From Penicillium oxalicum (taxonomy: Eukaryota > Ascomycota > Eurotiomycetes > Eurotiales > Aspergillaceae), in NCBI RefSeq assembly GCF_001723175.1, contig NC_064656.1, positions 434,001 through 498,000 on the forward strand: a DNA stretch of 64,000 bases, written 5' to 3'. Position numbers and translations under genes: made by a program. Shown here piece by piece: positions 1-10,802 of this stretch (the first letter of the stretch is position 1; every line of letters starts with the position of its first letter). The notes beneath the pieces are model-generated. The model saw nothing but the letters and a program-made list of their open reading frames with translations. It searched no databases and was not told the origin of the DNA.

Positions 1-913
1 CAGTGCCTTTGAGCCTCGTTCTTTTGAATATCTTTTTGATAGTCAGAGCACTTTTGATGATGGCCACTGCGAAACCAGAGCCCGATAAGCTCCAGGGTGG
101 CAAGAGACCCAGCGGAAGAAGTCCTTTCCCACTGATTCAAGCCTACACAAAGAATTGGCTGAACCTAACTCCCGCATTCGAGGAGTTGGATTTTCCGCTC
201 AATGTCCCGAACAACGTCATCTCCTGTGGTCCCGTTCTTCGTGGACATCTACCTCTCTCGAAGGCGGATGCCGAGATCGAGGCGTGGCATGCGAAACCCA
301 CTATCCTGATCAGTCTGGGATCGCACGCTCCGCTATCAGAGACCAACGCTTTGCAAATGGCAAAAGCGATTCAAGCAGTCTTAGCTCAGCAGCCCGATCT
401 CAAGATTCTTTGGAAGCTGAAATTTGCCTGGGAAAACTCGAAGAAATTCAACGAGATTTTGAGACCATCAATTGAAAAAGGTAGTGTGAGAATCGTTTCA
501 TGGATTCGGGCAGATATAATGTCCATCCTGGATTCCGAACGTGTTGTGGCATTTGTGCACCACGGCGGGGCCAATTCGTTCTTTGAAGCATGCAAGTAAG
601 TTCTGATCATGTCTATGGCCTGCATAGCAGCAGAAGCCTGATATGTATCTTTAGGGCTGGCGTATCTCAAGTCGTGTTACCGCAGTGGCTTGACACTTAC
701 GATTGCGCGACTCGGGTTGAGTGGCTTGGGATTGGAGTCAATGGCAGCCGAGCTGCAGCTCCAGATATTGACGCTGAGGAGCTTTCTCAAGCGCTGTGCC
801 GTGTGTTGACAGATGAGAATATACGATCTCGTGCAAGAGCTGTCAAGACTCTATGCAAAGAGGAAGGACGCGTGAAGGCTCATGACGAAATCCTCGAATT
901 TTGCACACAATAA
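1..913 (+). CDS. UDP-glycosyltransferase (GT1 family), C-terminal part
   Basis: This is the 3' part of a glycosyltransferase gene that enters from the left edge, so its N-terminal acceptor-binding half is missing. Exon boundaries by eye are <1..595 and 655..913; the 59-base intron runs from GTAAGT to TTTAG, and splicing gives EACK-AGVSQVVLP in frame. The visible part is a GT-B nucleotide-sugar domain: a beta strand in ILISLGSHAPLS, a segment ending VSWIRADIMSIL, and the family donor-binding motif HHGGANSFFEAC followed by QWLDTYDCATRVEWLGIG. Such enzymes move a sugar from UDP-sugar to a small lipophilic acceptor, for example a sterol or secondary metabolite. The acceptor cannot be told here. 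The next gene is convergent, with its stop 261 bases away. Family is secure; substrate is unknown. Confidence 0.85.
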
Positions 914-1174
914 CTGGATTCCACGGCAGACACCTACCAGGCGGCCCAAGCCGCTAAGGGACTGTACTGAGCAATGCAATCGATTGGAAATAAAACATTT
1001 TTTTGCCTTGAAATTTGACACTCATCCGATAGAAAAGGGTTTCATGAAGTCTCCCCATGCCGAAGTTAGGCTGGTCCAGTTCGGCGCGACTGCGCGCCTG
1101 CATTGTTGCGGCAGCTCGGTGAAAGATTCCAACCCCAGCCAATAGCACAGCCATCTTCATTGACCTCGAAATTG

Positions 1175-1538
1175 TCACGACAACTCCATCACAACCCTTT
1201 CAACGGCCTCTCTGGCTTGTTGGAGCTCATTGTCGACCTTGCCATTGGCATGTCGTGACTTCACTTCATAATGCAGTTGCACAAGTTCTTTCGCTCGTTG
1301 TAAAGCCTCATGTTTGGCCGCTTGATTATTTGCAGTCATGGAAGGATCATCCTCAGTTCGTACATCTGCGGAAGACACCGTGACGAGAGAGAGGGCCTCC
1401 ACGTGTCCCTAAATAGAGTTAGCGTTTGGGTCTCGATGCTTCGTCACGGCCTGGTAATTTGTCGCCGTTAAGTGTCAACAGAGGACTCACACAGGCACGC
1501 AACGAGGTGATATCGGAAAGGATCTCGGCGACTTGCAT
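1175..1538 (-). CDS. Small conserved-looking protein, 93 aa, function unknown
   Basis: Two exons, complement(1175..1408, 1491..1538), joined over an 82-base intron (GTGAGT to TTTAG), give a 93-residue protein starting MQVAEILSDITSLRAC. The reading frame is kept exactly across the junction. The C-terminal 50 residues are charged and predicted helical (AKHEALQRAKELVQLHY, QQAREAVERVVMELS), like a short coiled-coil subunit of a larger complex such as a kinetochore or trafficking factor, but I do not recognise the family. The first exon is only 16 codons, so the start is the weakest part: the frame stays open upstream with further ATGs as far as base 1763. It is convergent with the glycosyltransferase. 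I call it a gene because of the clean splice and helical composition, not from a known homolog. Confidence 0.5.
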
Positions 1539-2454
1539 TGAGAACAAGCTCCAGTGCCTCGTGTTGACTTTGATTCTCTTCCAGGTCCAGGTATACCACT
1601 TGTGAAGCTGAATGTCGATGGGGGAGGAAAAGTGGGGCGGTATGACTATCTTACAAAGAGCTGCCCGAGGAAGGACCGTCTTGGCAATTCTGCCGTCACG
1701 GGCCCTCAGCGAGCGGTTGGAGACAACTTGTTGATTCTTCACTGCATTCGTAGACAAGGTCACGGCAAACGATTGGACCTAGCGATCACATCCAAGTGCG
1801 ATTTTCTTTTCTCTTTTTTTGGGGAAGGAAATCAAGGAGTCGGCGAATGGGTTGCTCTTGAAAGTGCGCAACACTCGACTAACTGGACGAATTTTAAAAC
1901 GAGTCGATGGTAAGTCTAGAGTGCTGATACATGAAGAAAAGGAGAACCTCTCGCAATAGAGTCGTAGAATTCAAGAGGACTAGAGAAAGAATTCAGAGGA
2001 AATGAGAGTAAGAGACTCTACGATGCACCAAGAAACTTGTAGAATCCTATGCCGTGAAACTACGGCCTGCTGGAAGGGACCTTGCCCTGTACTCTCATGG
2101 TTGGCTCCAGAGGCGATAGACTCAGGCGATCAATTGATTACTGGATCAATGCCAAGTTCCTTCGAACGAAGCAGCGTCCCTGGGAAGCCAAGATGGTGAG
2201 CGGGGCGAACGGGTTGCTCAAACTGGAGAGCTCAAGCCGGTGGGGTCGCTTCAGGTTCAAGTGGCTCTCTGTGTCTGAGACGCATGGTGATTTCGAGTTT
2301 AGACATGGCAAAAAAGGTAGCTCATGCAAAATCATCAACAGAACGCTTCATCAGGTGATTTGACAGCTGGTGTAATGATAAATTCATCGCAGGGGACGTG
2401 CGAGCATGCGACAATGACATGGATCGCTGCTTGCGTTCCATCAAGCTGCTGCTT
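1539..2454. other. Intergenic, no gene seen
   Basis: About 0.9 kb between the small protein and the gag-like gene. A short pyrimidine tract lies near 1800-1825, and imperfect repeats of TAGAATTC/GTAGAATC-like sequence lie at 1965-2050. Open frames here are short and lack family resemblance. It should hold the upstream region of the small protein and the 3' end of the gag-like gene. Confidence 0.5.
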
Positions 2455-3411
2455 CTAACCCGCCAGGTCTTCTTCGGTGACGGGAGGCAGGGCCACGACA
2501 CGGTACTTGCAAGTACCATCAGGTCGGAAGAAGGCCTCGTTTGTGGTGATGTGCTCTGAACCGTGATCGTCCCTGTCCATGTACTCTTGTTCAATGAGAA
2601 TGTACAGGACCTCGTGGGTGAGCCAGGTCCAATACCATCCGCCCTTTTTGAGGGCACGAGTGAGACGCTTCCGGAAGAGATTGTTGTCGAGCCCGGCCAA
2701 GAATCCCTGGATGAGTTTGGCGTCATCAGCTTGACGCAGGCGAATCTGATAACGGCGGAAAGCGCACGCCTCGTCAAAGTACTCCTGGAGCGGGCGTCCG
2801 TTCTGATGCATGACCACGTCGAGCTTCATGGCGAGGGCAGCTCTGGCCTCTGCAGCTGAGAGCTGACGCTTGTCGGGGCCACAAATGATGGATGGACTAG
2901 CGCACGAAATGTCGTGGCGGGTCTCATCCTGAGAACCCGAGGAAGGCGATCCGGGGGGGCTATCTGAAGCGCTGCTGAGGGAAGATGAAAGTGAAGGTGC
3001 AGGTTCACTCGCATCAGTGCTGGAGAAGACCCCTGGCAGATTGTGCAGCATTTCAAGCTGGGCGATGCAGCTGGTGAGAGCATCATTTCCCAGCTTGGAG
3101 CGTGCCTCATGGTCGTAGAGGGGCGCCAGGGTCTGGGCGAGCAGACCGCGAAGGTGACGAAGGCGGTGCTCTCCGCCATCGGAAACGTTGGCCAGGATTG
3201 TCAACATCGAAGAGATGATGACAATCAGATCGTTCAGGACCTTCGAGAGCAGCTCGTTGAGCTGTCCTCGTCCTTTGAGCTGGTCCTTGATTCCCAGCAG
3301 ACGGGTGCTCAGGATGTCATTCTGGCGACGAAACTCGTACGACCAGAGGAGGGCGAGAGGATACTGTCGGGAAGCCGACAGGGCACGAGCGACCTGGGTG
3401 TTCACAGCCAT
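2455..3411 (-). CDS. Gag-like protein, possibly domesticated from an LTR retroelement
   Basis: An uninterrupted 318-codon frame begins MAVNTQVARALSASRQYP. The N-terminal 120 residues are helical. A low-complexity Ser/Pro linker follows at about 135-165. After it comes a segment that looks like a retrotransposon gag core: LQEYFDEACAFRRYQIRL, then DAKLIQGFLAGLDNNLFRKR at about residues 215-250. This matches the family pattern of an aromatic-rich helix followed by 'F..GL....R..L'. The C-terminus (WYWTWLTHEVLYILIEQEYM, then VVALPPVTEEDL) resembles single-copy hypothetical proteins I recall from Aspergilli. No zinc knuckle, protease, reverse transcriptase or integrase lies nearby, and I see no flanking LTRs. 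The ORF is intact. Gag ancestry is inference from the core motif; the cellular role is unknown. Confidence 0.6.
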   Translation of the reverse strand: MAVNTQVARALSASRQYPLALLWSYEFRRQNDILSTRLLGIKDQLKGRGQLNELLSKVLNDLIVIISSMLTILANVSDGGEHRLRHLRGLLAQTLAPLYDHEARSKLGNDALTSCIAQLEMLHNLPGVFSSTDASEPAPSLSSSLSSASDSPPGSPSSGSQDETRHDISCASPSIICGPDKRQLSAAEARAALAMKLDVVMHQNGRPLQEYFDEACAFRRYQIRLRQADDAKLIQGFLAGLDNNLFRKRLTRALKKGGWYWTWLTHEVLYILIEQEYMDRDDHGSEHITTNEAFFRPDGTCKYRVVALPPVTEEDLAG

Positions 3412-4371
3412 GTCGACTGTCCGGCTTCCGTCGGGTCACAGACGATAGTGTTGATGGGGTTGTAGGAAGCGAGGAAGACGTTGGCAGCTGTGAAAATGGT
3501 CGGGAGCAAAGTTTTCAACAGTGTAGTCGCTGAGCATCCAGTTGACGGAAACTAAGAGCGGTTGAGAGGAGAAGAGTGAGTGCGAAGTGAGAGAAAGCGA
3601 GGAGTTTATAGCTGGGAGATCTGGCGCTAAGCTGAGAGAAGCGTGAAGAAGCTGATCGGTAGCCTTCAGAGGCACCAATCTGAACCCAAATTGCCAAATT
3701 AGGAATTTAGCCCTAACACCCAGAAAGGCAAGGATGCTGAGATGCCTTAACTCTAACCACAAGACAAACAACAAGACGCAAACAAACGTGCCTCCTACCA
3801 TTGGGCATACTTGAACGGCGTCCAGGCAGCCTGGGGATACTAGCAAACTTCGCTTAATCAACGAGCAGTAGAAAAAAGATGCAGGAACGGATTGAGACCA
3901 GACCAGTCTCGAGTCTACTCGTACCATGTTCAGCTGTCTATGCCTCACGCAGATACAGTACCTGCTGTATGATTGATTAGTCAACTATAGATGGAAGAAG
4001 CGTGTTTAACCGTGAGGAAGGAATCATATTTTGGCCCGATCTATGTGATTAAGTACGAGAAAACGACATCCTTAACCAACGAGAGCGAGCTACATACAAA
4101 GAGAAGCGGGAGAATCGACGCGGAGACGAGGGAGAAAAAACCGCAAGAGCATAAGGAAGCATGAGCATGTCACGCCTTCGTAACATGTGGGAAAGGGAAG
4201 ACATAGAAAAAGCATAGCATTGTCCCCTAGAAAGATGGCCGACCTTGATGATCAGTCATTCGAGAATGGTCCCATTACATACCATTAACCCCGGGGAAAC
4301 AAAAAGCCACTTTTGACGCAGGTTCTGCGATCATAAAATCCGCATCAAGATATCATGAAAAGTTGGGGCGT
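3412..4371. other. Intergenic between the gag-like gene and eIF4A
   Basis: About 1 kb holding the upstream region of the gag-like gene and the 3' flank of eIF4A. A frame of 182 codons on the minus strand (3436-3984) overlaps the gag-like start and has membrane-like composition but no recognisable domain, so it is left out. I see no RNA gene or repeat. Confidence 0.4.
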
Positions 4372-6040
4372 TTAGATGAGGTCAGCAACGTTCATGGGCA
4401 TCTCCTCGATCTGGGTGCTGTAGAACTGCTCGATCTCACGGAGCATGCGAACATCGTCGGCAGTGACGAAGTTGATGGCAACACCCTTACGACCGAAACG
4501 ACCACCACGACCGATACGGTGAATGTAGTTCTCACGGTTGGCGGGGAGATCGTAGTTGATGACCAGGGAAACCTGCTGGACATCGATACCACGGGCAAGG
4601 AGGTCAGTGGCGATCAGGACACGAGAAGAGCCGGAACGGAACTCCTTCATGATAACATCACTAAAGTTTGGGAAAAAGAAAATTAGTACTTCAGAAAGTG
4701 ACTCCAGAAGAGGGGAATTAAGATGTAACATACCGCTGGCCCTGCTCCATGTCACCGTGCATGGCGCTGACGGTGAAGTCGCGAGCAGTGAGCTTGTCAG
4801 TGAGCCAGTCGACCTTTCTGCGGGTGTTGCAGAAGATGACAGCCTGGGTGATTGTGACGGTCTCGTAGAGATCGGACAGGGTGTCGAGCTTCCACTCCTC
4901 CTTCTCAACGGCGATGTAGAACTGCTTGATACCCTCAAGGGTGAGCTCCTGCTTCTTGACCAAGATGCGGACGGGGTCACGCATGAACTTGGTGGTGACC
5001 TCGAGGACGTCCTGGGGCATGGTGGCGGACAAGAGGGTGACCTGGGTAGACTGGGGGAGCAGCTGGAAGATATCGTAGATCTGCTCGGTGAAACCACGCT
5101 GTAGGGAAAAAGAGACAAGGTTAGCACTGTGATCATCCATGAAGATCGCCAGTGAGGGGTGTACGTACAGACAACATCTCATCGGCCTCGTCGAGGATGA
5201 AGAGCTTCATGTGGTCGGTGCGGAGAACACGGCGCTGGATCATGTCCTGGACACGACCGGGGGTACCGACGACGACCTGGGGACCCTCACGGAGAGCGGT
5301 CATGTCCTCACGGACATTGGTACCACCGATACAGGCGTGGCACTCAAGGGTCATGAAGTCACCGATGGCAACAACAACCTTCTGGATCTGCTGGGCCAAC
5401 TCACGGGTGGGGGCGAGAATGAGAGCCTGGCAAGCCTTCAGGTTGGGGTCGATCTTCTGGAGAGCAGAGATGGAGAAAGTGGCAGTCTTTCCGGTACCGG
5501 ACTGAGCCTGGGCGATAACGTCGTTACCTAGACGGGTCGTGTTAGGCTGAATGGCTGAAAAGACATCCGCTAAGGATGCATGAGGAAAATGCGAGGCGAC
5601 TCACCCCTGATGATGGGCATGATAGCACGCTGCTGGATAGCAGAGGGGCGCTCGAAACCGTAGGCGTAGACACCTATTTGGTCAGGTTAGCGATTTTTCC
5701 CAGACAGCCCCGCCACGGGCGGGATGTCGGTCCACCCCACGAAAGGATTCACATACCGCGAAGCAGCTCAGGCTTCAGGTCCATGGCATCGAAAGAGTCG
5801 GTAACCTCATCGTAGTTGGACTCGATCTGACCTATAAATTCGCAAGGATTTTCATGTCAGTGGAGGTTCTTTTGATAGTTTGTTGCGTCTTCACCGGCTA
5901 CCGCCATGCAGAGGGGGTTTGAGACGTAGGGGTCAAGCCTATGTACACTGCGACCAAGGGCATGTCGCTCAAAGATAAGCGACGGGGAAGTGACGGTACA
6001 TACCTTCCTGGAGGTCCTCAAGACCCTTGTCGGCCGACAT
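4372..6040 (-). CDS. TIF1: ATP-dependent RNA helicase eIF4A
   Basis: This is translation initiation factor 4A, the DEAD-box helicase of eIF4F that unwinds 5' UTR structure in the cytoplasm. Six exons, complement(4372..4660, 4734..5098, 5169..5527, 5605..5673, 5757..5831, 6004..6040), give 397 residues, the usual length. Order of motifs: Q-motif region ([16 protein letters not shown]), motif I AQSGTGKT, Ia [57 protein letters not shown]. The C-terminus ends in VADLI. All five splice junctions keep frame, and four of the five introns fall in the first half of the gene, as is common in highly expressed fungal genes. It is divergent from the F-box/JmjC gene. The start ATG ([13 protein letters not shown]) is the only fitting one. 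No anomalies were seen. Confidence 0.97.
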
Positions 6041-6605
6041 GATTGTGATGGGTGGTGATTGATCACAGGCGACTCTCCGCTGTGACCGGGTGGGGTTACG
6101 TGAAGCGAACGTGCCCTGTGGGGGGAAAGTTCGCGAGCGAGTGTCGAAAGGCTAGTATCAAAGGCTCTTCAAGTTTGAAGAGCGCAACAAGATACTAGAA
6201 AATGGGTGTGATATGGATGTTGTTTTGGATTCACAAAAAGGTGGGAGAAGAGAAAAAGGAAAATTTCCTCGGCGGATCGTGCCTTTTGCTACAACGCTTT
6301 TTTTTTCACGGGTGGGCAGATTCTGACCGCCTGCTAGATTTGAGGGGCCATGTGCACGGACCTCTCGCCAGCGGCTTTGGGCAGATTCGTAACAATAATC
6401 ATAAAAACGATTATTATCTGTTTCCACTTCATTTCTTAAAAAAATCTATTTGGAAGATATTTTTCTTCGGGGAAGTGCTAGGCTCTTGAGTCATCCGTCT
6501 GTTGGACTATCTTGGCCTACACTCTTGTTGCTTATCGGGAAATCTCCGGAGCAGCGGACAGAAAAAAAATTTACTGGAGCCCTAAAAGGTTTAAAGTGGC
6601 GGACA
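6041..6605. promoter_or_regulatory. Shared divergent upstream region, eIF4A / F-box-JmjC
   Basis: These 565 bases separate two start codons on opposite strands, so the region must hold both promoters. It has an A/T-rich core with a run of nine T at about 6300-6308 and a run of eight A near 6564. No TATA box or specific operator could be assigned with confidence. Confidence 0.45.
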
Positions 6606-8265
6606 ATGCCTGACATCACAACTCTGCCCATCTATTCGTCAGTGACGGACGACCAAGAAGGCGACGAAGCAATTCCCAGCCATCCACTTGGTGTGAAGCC
6701 GACCGGGAATGGATTACTGGCCTCATGGAGTCTGCGCGACTCTATCGGCTCCTTCCAGCGTCTGCCCGATGAATTGCTACTGGAGCTGCTCGAATACCTG
6801 AATGGATCAGACTTGCTCAAGCTTGGACGCACGTGCAAGGCGTTTTATGCATTCACACGTGCTGAAGAGTTATGGAAAACTCTTTTTGTTGGGTAAGAAC
6901 TTGCTTCCATGGATGCTTTTGAATCCTCCCATGCAATCTGAAACAGGCCTTACGCAACATCGTGTCCGAACTCGCATAAGAGTCAAGATGGTGTCCATGT
7001 TTGAAACTACCCGTGATGGAAAAAAAAGGCTGCAAACGCTGGGCGATCGTTGGGAAGAAACCCGTTACTGACTTGTATGCTGCAGATCTCCGCCAGAAGA
7101 TTTCACCTGGCGAGGGACATGGCGCTCCACGTATCTCAATCTCCCCCCATCGAAAGTCTCAGTGATCGATTGCTCCAATCTTTACTCTGATGCCCTCTAT
7201 CGTCCCTTCAATTGCGCGCATATTTCTCTCGAGCCCTATGTGACGAAGATCCCCACGCGCAACCAGATTCCTCGTTTGCCTGATCTTTCATCAGACGAAT
7301 TTCATGAGCAATGGGCCGACAGGCCCTTTATCTTGACCAAACCTGTGAAGGATTGGCCCGTTTATAATGATTGGAATATTGGAACCCTCTTGGCTCGTCA
7401 TGGCAAGGAAAAGTTTCGTGCAGAGGCCGTAGACTGGCCGTTAGAAACCTACAGAGACTACATGGCAGATAATGCCGATGAGAGTCCGCTGTACCTGTTC
7501 GATCGTGCATTTGTCTCGAAGATGGGTCTTGCGGTGGGCCCGCCCGAATCGACCCCTAACGCGGCATACTGGCCACCAGCCTGCTTCGCCGAGGATTTCT
7601 TCGCCGTCCTTGGCCAGGACCGTCCAGATCATCAATGGATGATCGTGGGCCCCGAGCGCTCAGGCAGCAAGTTCCACAAGGACCCGAATGCGACCAGCGC
7701 CTGGAACGCAGTTCTTCGGGGACCGAAATACTGGATCATGTTCCCATCGGGTGACAAGCGGCCTCCGCCACCAGGTGTCTTTGTCTCCGATGATCAGAGC
7801 GAAGTCACTTCGCCATTGAGTATCGCCGAGTGGCTGCTCAACTTCCACGCCGAGGCTCGGCGCACTCCAGGCTGTATGGAGGGTATCTGTGGCGAGGGCG
7901 AGATTCTGCATGTTCCTTCAGGATGGTGGCATCTTGTGGTCAATCTCGAGTCATCCATCGCTATCACTCAGAATTTCATCCCCCGGTCACACATTGGTGC
8001 CGCGCTGGATTTCTTGGCGAACAAGCCGGATCAGGTGTCTGGGTTCCGCAAGAATGTCGAGAATCCCTACGAGCACTTTGTCGACGGCATGAGAGAGGCT
8101 CACCCTGAGCTCCTGGCACAGGGTCTTGAAGAACTGCAGAAGAAGGCCGACGGCAAGAAACGCAAATGGGAAGAGATTGTCCACGGTAAAGGTGAACAGG
8201 ATGAGGGTACCTCGGGCGGCTTCAGCTTTGGATTCGGGGATGACAGCGATGTTGAGGTTCCTTGA
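6606..8265 (+). CDS. F-box and JmjC domain protein (putative 2-oxoglutarate oxygenase)
   Basis: Two exons (6606..6892, 7086..8265) encode 488 residues. An F-box lies at about residues 38-85 (FQRLPDELLLELLEYLNGSD...LGRTCKAFY), which would recruit SKP1/cullin. A cupin/JmjC domain follows at about 180-400. It has the iron ligands HxD in SGSKFHKDPNATSAW and the distal His in PSGWWHLVVNLE, plus a likely 2-oxoglutarate Lys in LRGPKYWIMFPSG. The C-terminal tail is charged and ends in an acidic DDSDVEVP after a KKRKWEE basic patch, suggesting nuclear localisation. The architecture resembles the JMJD6/JMJD4 hydroxylase group rather than histone demethylases with Tudor or PHD modules. The 193-base intron (GTAAGA to GCAG) is long but keeps frame. 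The start MPDITTLP is chosen as the first in-frame ATG close to the F-box; an upstream in-frame ATG exists at 6450. Confidence 0.88.
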
Positions 8266-8400
8266 ATTCATCCGACAAAAAGAAGTCTACGTCTAAATCG
8301 GTACGCCCGACGCGAAGTGATTATGATCAACATCCATGCGTCCAATTTGTGAATTCAACCAACGACACCAAAGAGATCAACCAATTTATTAAGATCAGCC

Positions 8401-9337
8401 TCAGTGGCAGGCGATGGATTTTGTCGCCGGAGCGTCATCAGCAAATACCAAGTATCCGACAAATGCACCAACAGCAACCGCGAGCATCACCATGCCATTA
8501 TAAGTCATGAACAGAAGCCTGGCCAAAGAAGGTTGGCGTATCAGCATTGTTCCCATCCCCGCCAGAAGGGGGGGGGGGGGGGGGGGGGGGGGCTTCGATG
8601 GGCAACGGGCATTGACTCACATAATGAAAAAGCTGTAAAAGACCTGTATGGCATAAAGTGCGGCCAGAACAAGTCTTCCCCGACGTGCAAGGGCACTCCT
8701 ACTGTCCCTCCCTACAATTAATGGTGAGCTCTCGGTTTGAATCTCGTGGATATTGACTGCGACCGGAACCGGGATTGCATCAACTGCGGAGCAAGGCATC
8801 AATGAACGGGCTCTCGCCGAAGCAGAGAAGATACTGGGAACCAGGAACCTTGGAAGCCTCGGTCTGCTACGCCGGTGCAACACAGCCCCTAGCTGGCATG
8901 TATCTAGGCCACACAGCGGACACCAAGAAGGATAATGGAAATTACAACATACCTCCACCTGTACTTGTCGATACAGCAATGCTGTTCAACCTCTGGTTGT
9001 GGCCAGACTCGTATTTCCGAGTTGCTTGTCGCACGCCCTCGTAACCCGCCGTGAGGAGAACAATCAGTATAAGCGAGAGAAGGAACGACACTGGCCCTGT
9101 AATGCGCCACTGGCGGAAGATAATGCAGAGGTTTTTCGAGGACCAAGTGAATATCATCTAGAAGATTGGGCAAGTCAGCTTCCATTGATTAAAATGTGAA
9201 AACAGCGTTCGTCAAAACTACTAGAAACTGACATTCATGCTGCACTGGCCCATATCCATGTCACCATGGTCCATGCCCCCATGATCCATACCCTCGTGGC
9301 CCATACCACCGTGATCCATGTGCATTGAGTGGTCCAT
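8401..9337 (-). CDS. CTR-family copper transporter
   Basis: Four exons, complement(8401..8518, 8621..8903, 8953..9157, 9233..9337), reconstruct a CTR copper transporter. The N-terminus is a His/Met-rich copper-collecting segment (MDHSMHMDHGGMGHEGMDHG, then DMDMGQCSMN). It leads into the first membrane span with the family pattern NMIFTWSSKNLCIIF, followed by a cytosolic loop. The second span contains YAIQVFYSFFIM, with LLFMTYNGMVMLAVAVGAFV as the MxxxM and GxxxG-type third span. CTR proteins form trimers that import Cu(I) at the plasma membrane or release it from the vacuole. The acceptor of exon 3 is uncertain: TAG at 8904 or TAG 15 bases further on both keep frame. The third intron contains a run of 25 G (plus strand). 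The gene is divergent from EAF6. Membrane location (CTR1-type or CTR2-type) cannot be decided. Confidence 0.88.
8568..8592. repeat. Homopolymer G(25), inside a CTR intron
   Basis: Twenty-five consecutive G on the plus strand, read as C(25) in the pre-mRNA of the copper transporter, between its third donor and the last acceptor. Confidence 0.95.
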
Positions 9338-9768
9338 GATCGTAATTTTTCTGGGATCTCTCCTTTCTTTTCAACGACAGGTATCAGATGCAAGAAAGTC
9401 AGGTCTGGTCCAATCTCGGTGATGCAAGTTCCAATATACTCCGATATCCTGGGCATGAGGGGGATCAACATCACGATCACGGGACGCAGCGCGCGGTAAG
9501 TGTGCAAACCATACAAACACCGATAAGCCCGCCAACTTCCACTTGAGCCTCGCAGTCCCGCAACCGCGCGCAGCTCATGACTTTCTCCGACGCCGACCTC
9601 CGCAGACTGTTCGCTCTTGGCCGCTCTCTCTCTCTCCGATCACCATTCCCCCCCCCGATTTCTTCTCACCCGCACTGATCGACTTCTCAATCCCCTCTCT
9701 GACACTCAATTTGGCCATCCAAAGAACAAATTCAAGAAGAAAGTAAAACCAGACAGACCCATCTTGAC
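9338..9768. promoter_or_regulatory. Shared divergent upstream region, CTR / EAF6
   Basis: These 431 bases lie between opposing start codons. The EAF6-proximal half (about 9580-9720) is a strongly pyrimidine-rich leader (CTCTCTCTCTCC, CCCCCCCC), typical of filamentous fungal core promoters and transcript starts. No copper-regulator site could be assigned by eye. Confidence 0.45.
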
Positions 9769-10802
9769 ATGGCCGAGACAGCGCCAGCACAGGCCGCCGT
9801 GCCCGTCACCGGCGCGCCAACCACTTCTGCTCCTACGAACGGAACCACGACGGTCTCCGCCAATGCGCATGCGGAGCAAACCACGGCGAACCGAGGCCTG
9901 CCGTACTACGAGAAACTCCGACGGGATCTTCGCGACACGATACACAAGAAGCGTCTAATGGATAAGAGCATGGTGAGTTTTGGGGGGAAAAAAGGAATCT
10001 CGCGTCGCGTGTACACTTGCGCCAGGAAAGATCAAGGCGATCTTTGCTCAGTTGGGAGCGATGCGGTTTCACTTTCTTAGACGCAAGTGTATCTGTGTTC
10101 AGAGATATGGGGATCGTGAGCGGGCGAAGAATAAACTATACGGTTCTTGTGGCAGGAGAGCTAACGCCGTACCTTGAACCAGGCTCAACTCGAAGACCAG
10201 ATTTTCCGATTTGAACAGAACTATCTGGAGGAGACCACGGCGGGAAACATTATTAGGGGGTTCGACAACTATATCAAAGGTTCTTCAAGTGGATCGAGTC
10301 TCGGGGCATCGGGGCTCAGTCTGGGATCAGGTGCTGGAGCCCGACGAAAGGCACAGGTCACTGAGTCAGATCGGGTATTCTCCCGGAGCTCGGCAAGCTT
10401 TAGATTGGTATGTTGGGCATCAAGCAGGCGCAGCGTGGCCGTTCGAAAACCGCATAACAAATGGGGGTTAAAAAAAGGAAACTCCAGCTCGTGATGCTAA
10501 TCGCAACATATAAACAGGATTCCCCCGGTCCTTCTTCCGCCCAAACTACACCCTCTCACGCAGCAACACCAACATCGACAGCCGGCGGAAATGCGCCGTC
10601 GAACAAGAGCAACGTCGGAGATTCAGGGACAGCCTCCAAAGCTAGCGGCGGTGGAGGTGGTGGCGGCTCTTCCAAAAATAAGAAAAAGTCCAGCGGCGGA
10701 TCCAAGAACACCAAGGGGAAAAATCAAACAGAGGATCTCTCAGATGATGCAGATTCCAAACCACCCGTCAAACGCTTGAAGATCAGTTATGGACGAGACT
10801 AG
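9769..10802 (+). CDS. EAF6: NuA4/NuA3 acetyltransferase subunit EAF6
   Basis: Three exons (9769..9972, 10183..10407, 10518..10802) encode 237 residues. EAF6 is a small scaffold subunit of histone acetyltransferase complexes in the nucleus. The family core is split by the first intron: GLPYYEKLRRDLRDTIHKKR, then LMDKSM, then AQLEDQIFRFEQNYLEETT and GNIIRGFDNYIKG, forming the characteristic coiled coil at about residues 45-105. The C-terminal half is disordered: Ser/Gly-rich, with a run of seven Gly, Lys clusters (KNKKKSSGGSK) and a final KRLKISYGRD. This tail is much longer than in yeast (113 aa in total) but usual for filamentous fungi. All junctions are in frame with GTGAGT/GTATGT donors. 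Confidence 0.95.

Noticed and set aside
8953..9516. Long minus-strand frames over the copper transporter start (93 codons each)
   Set aside because: The true product uses another frame rich in Met/His; these are shadows.
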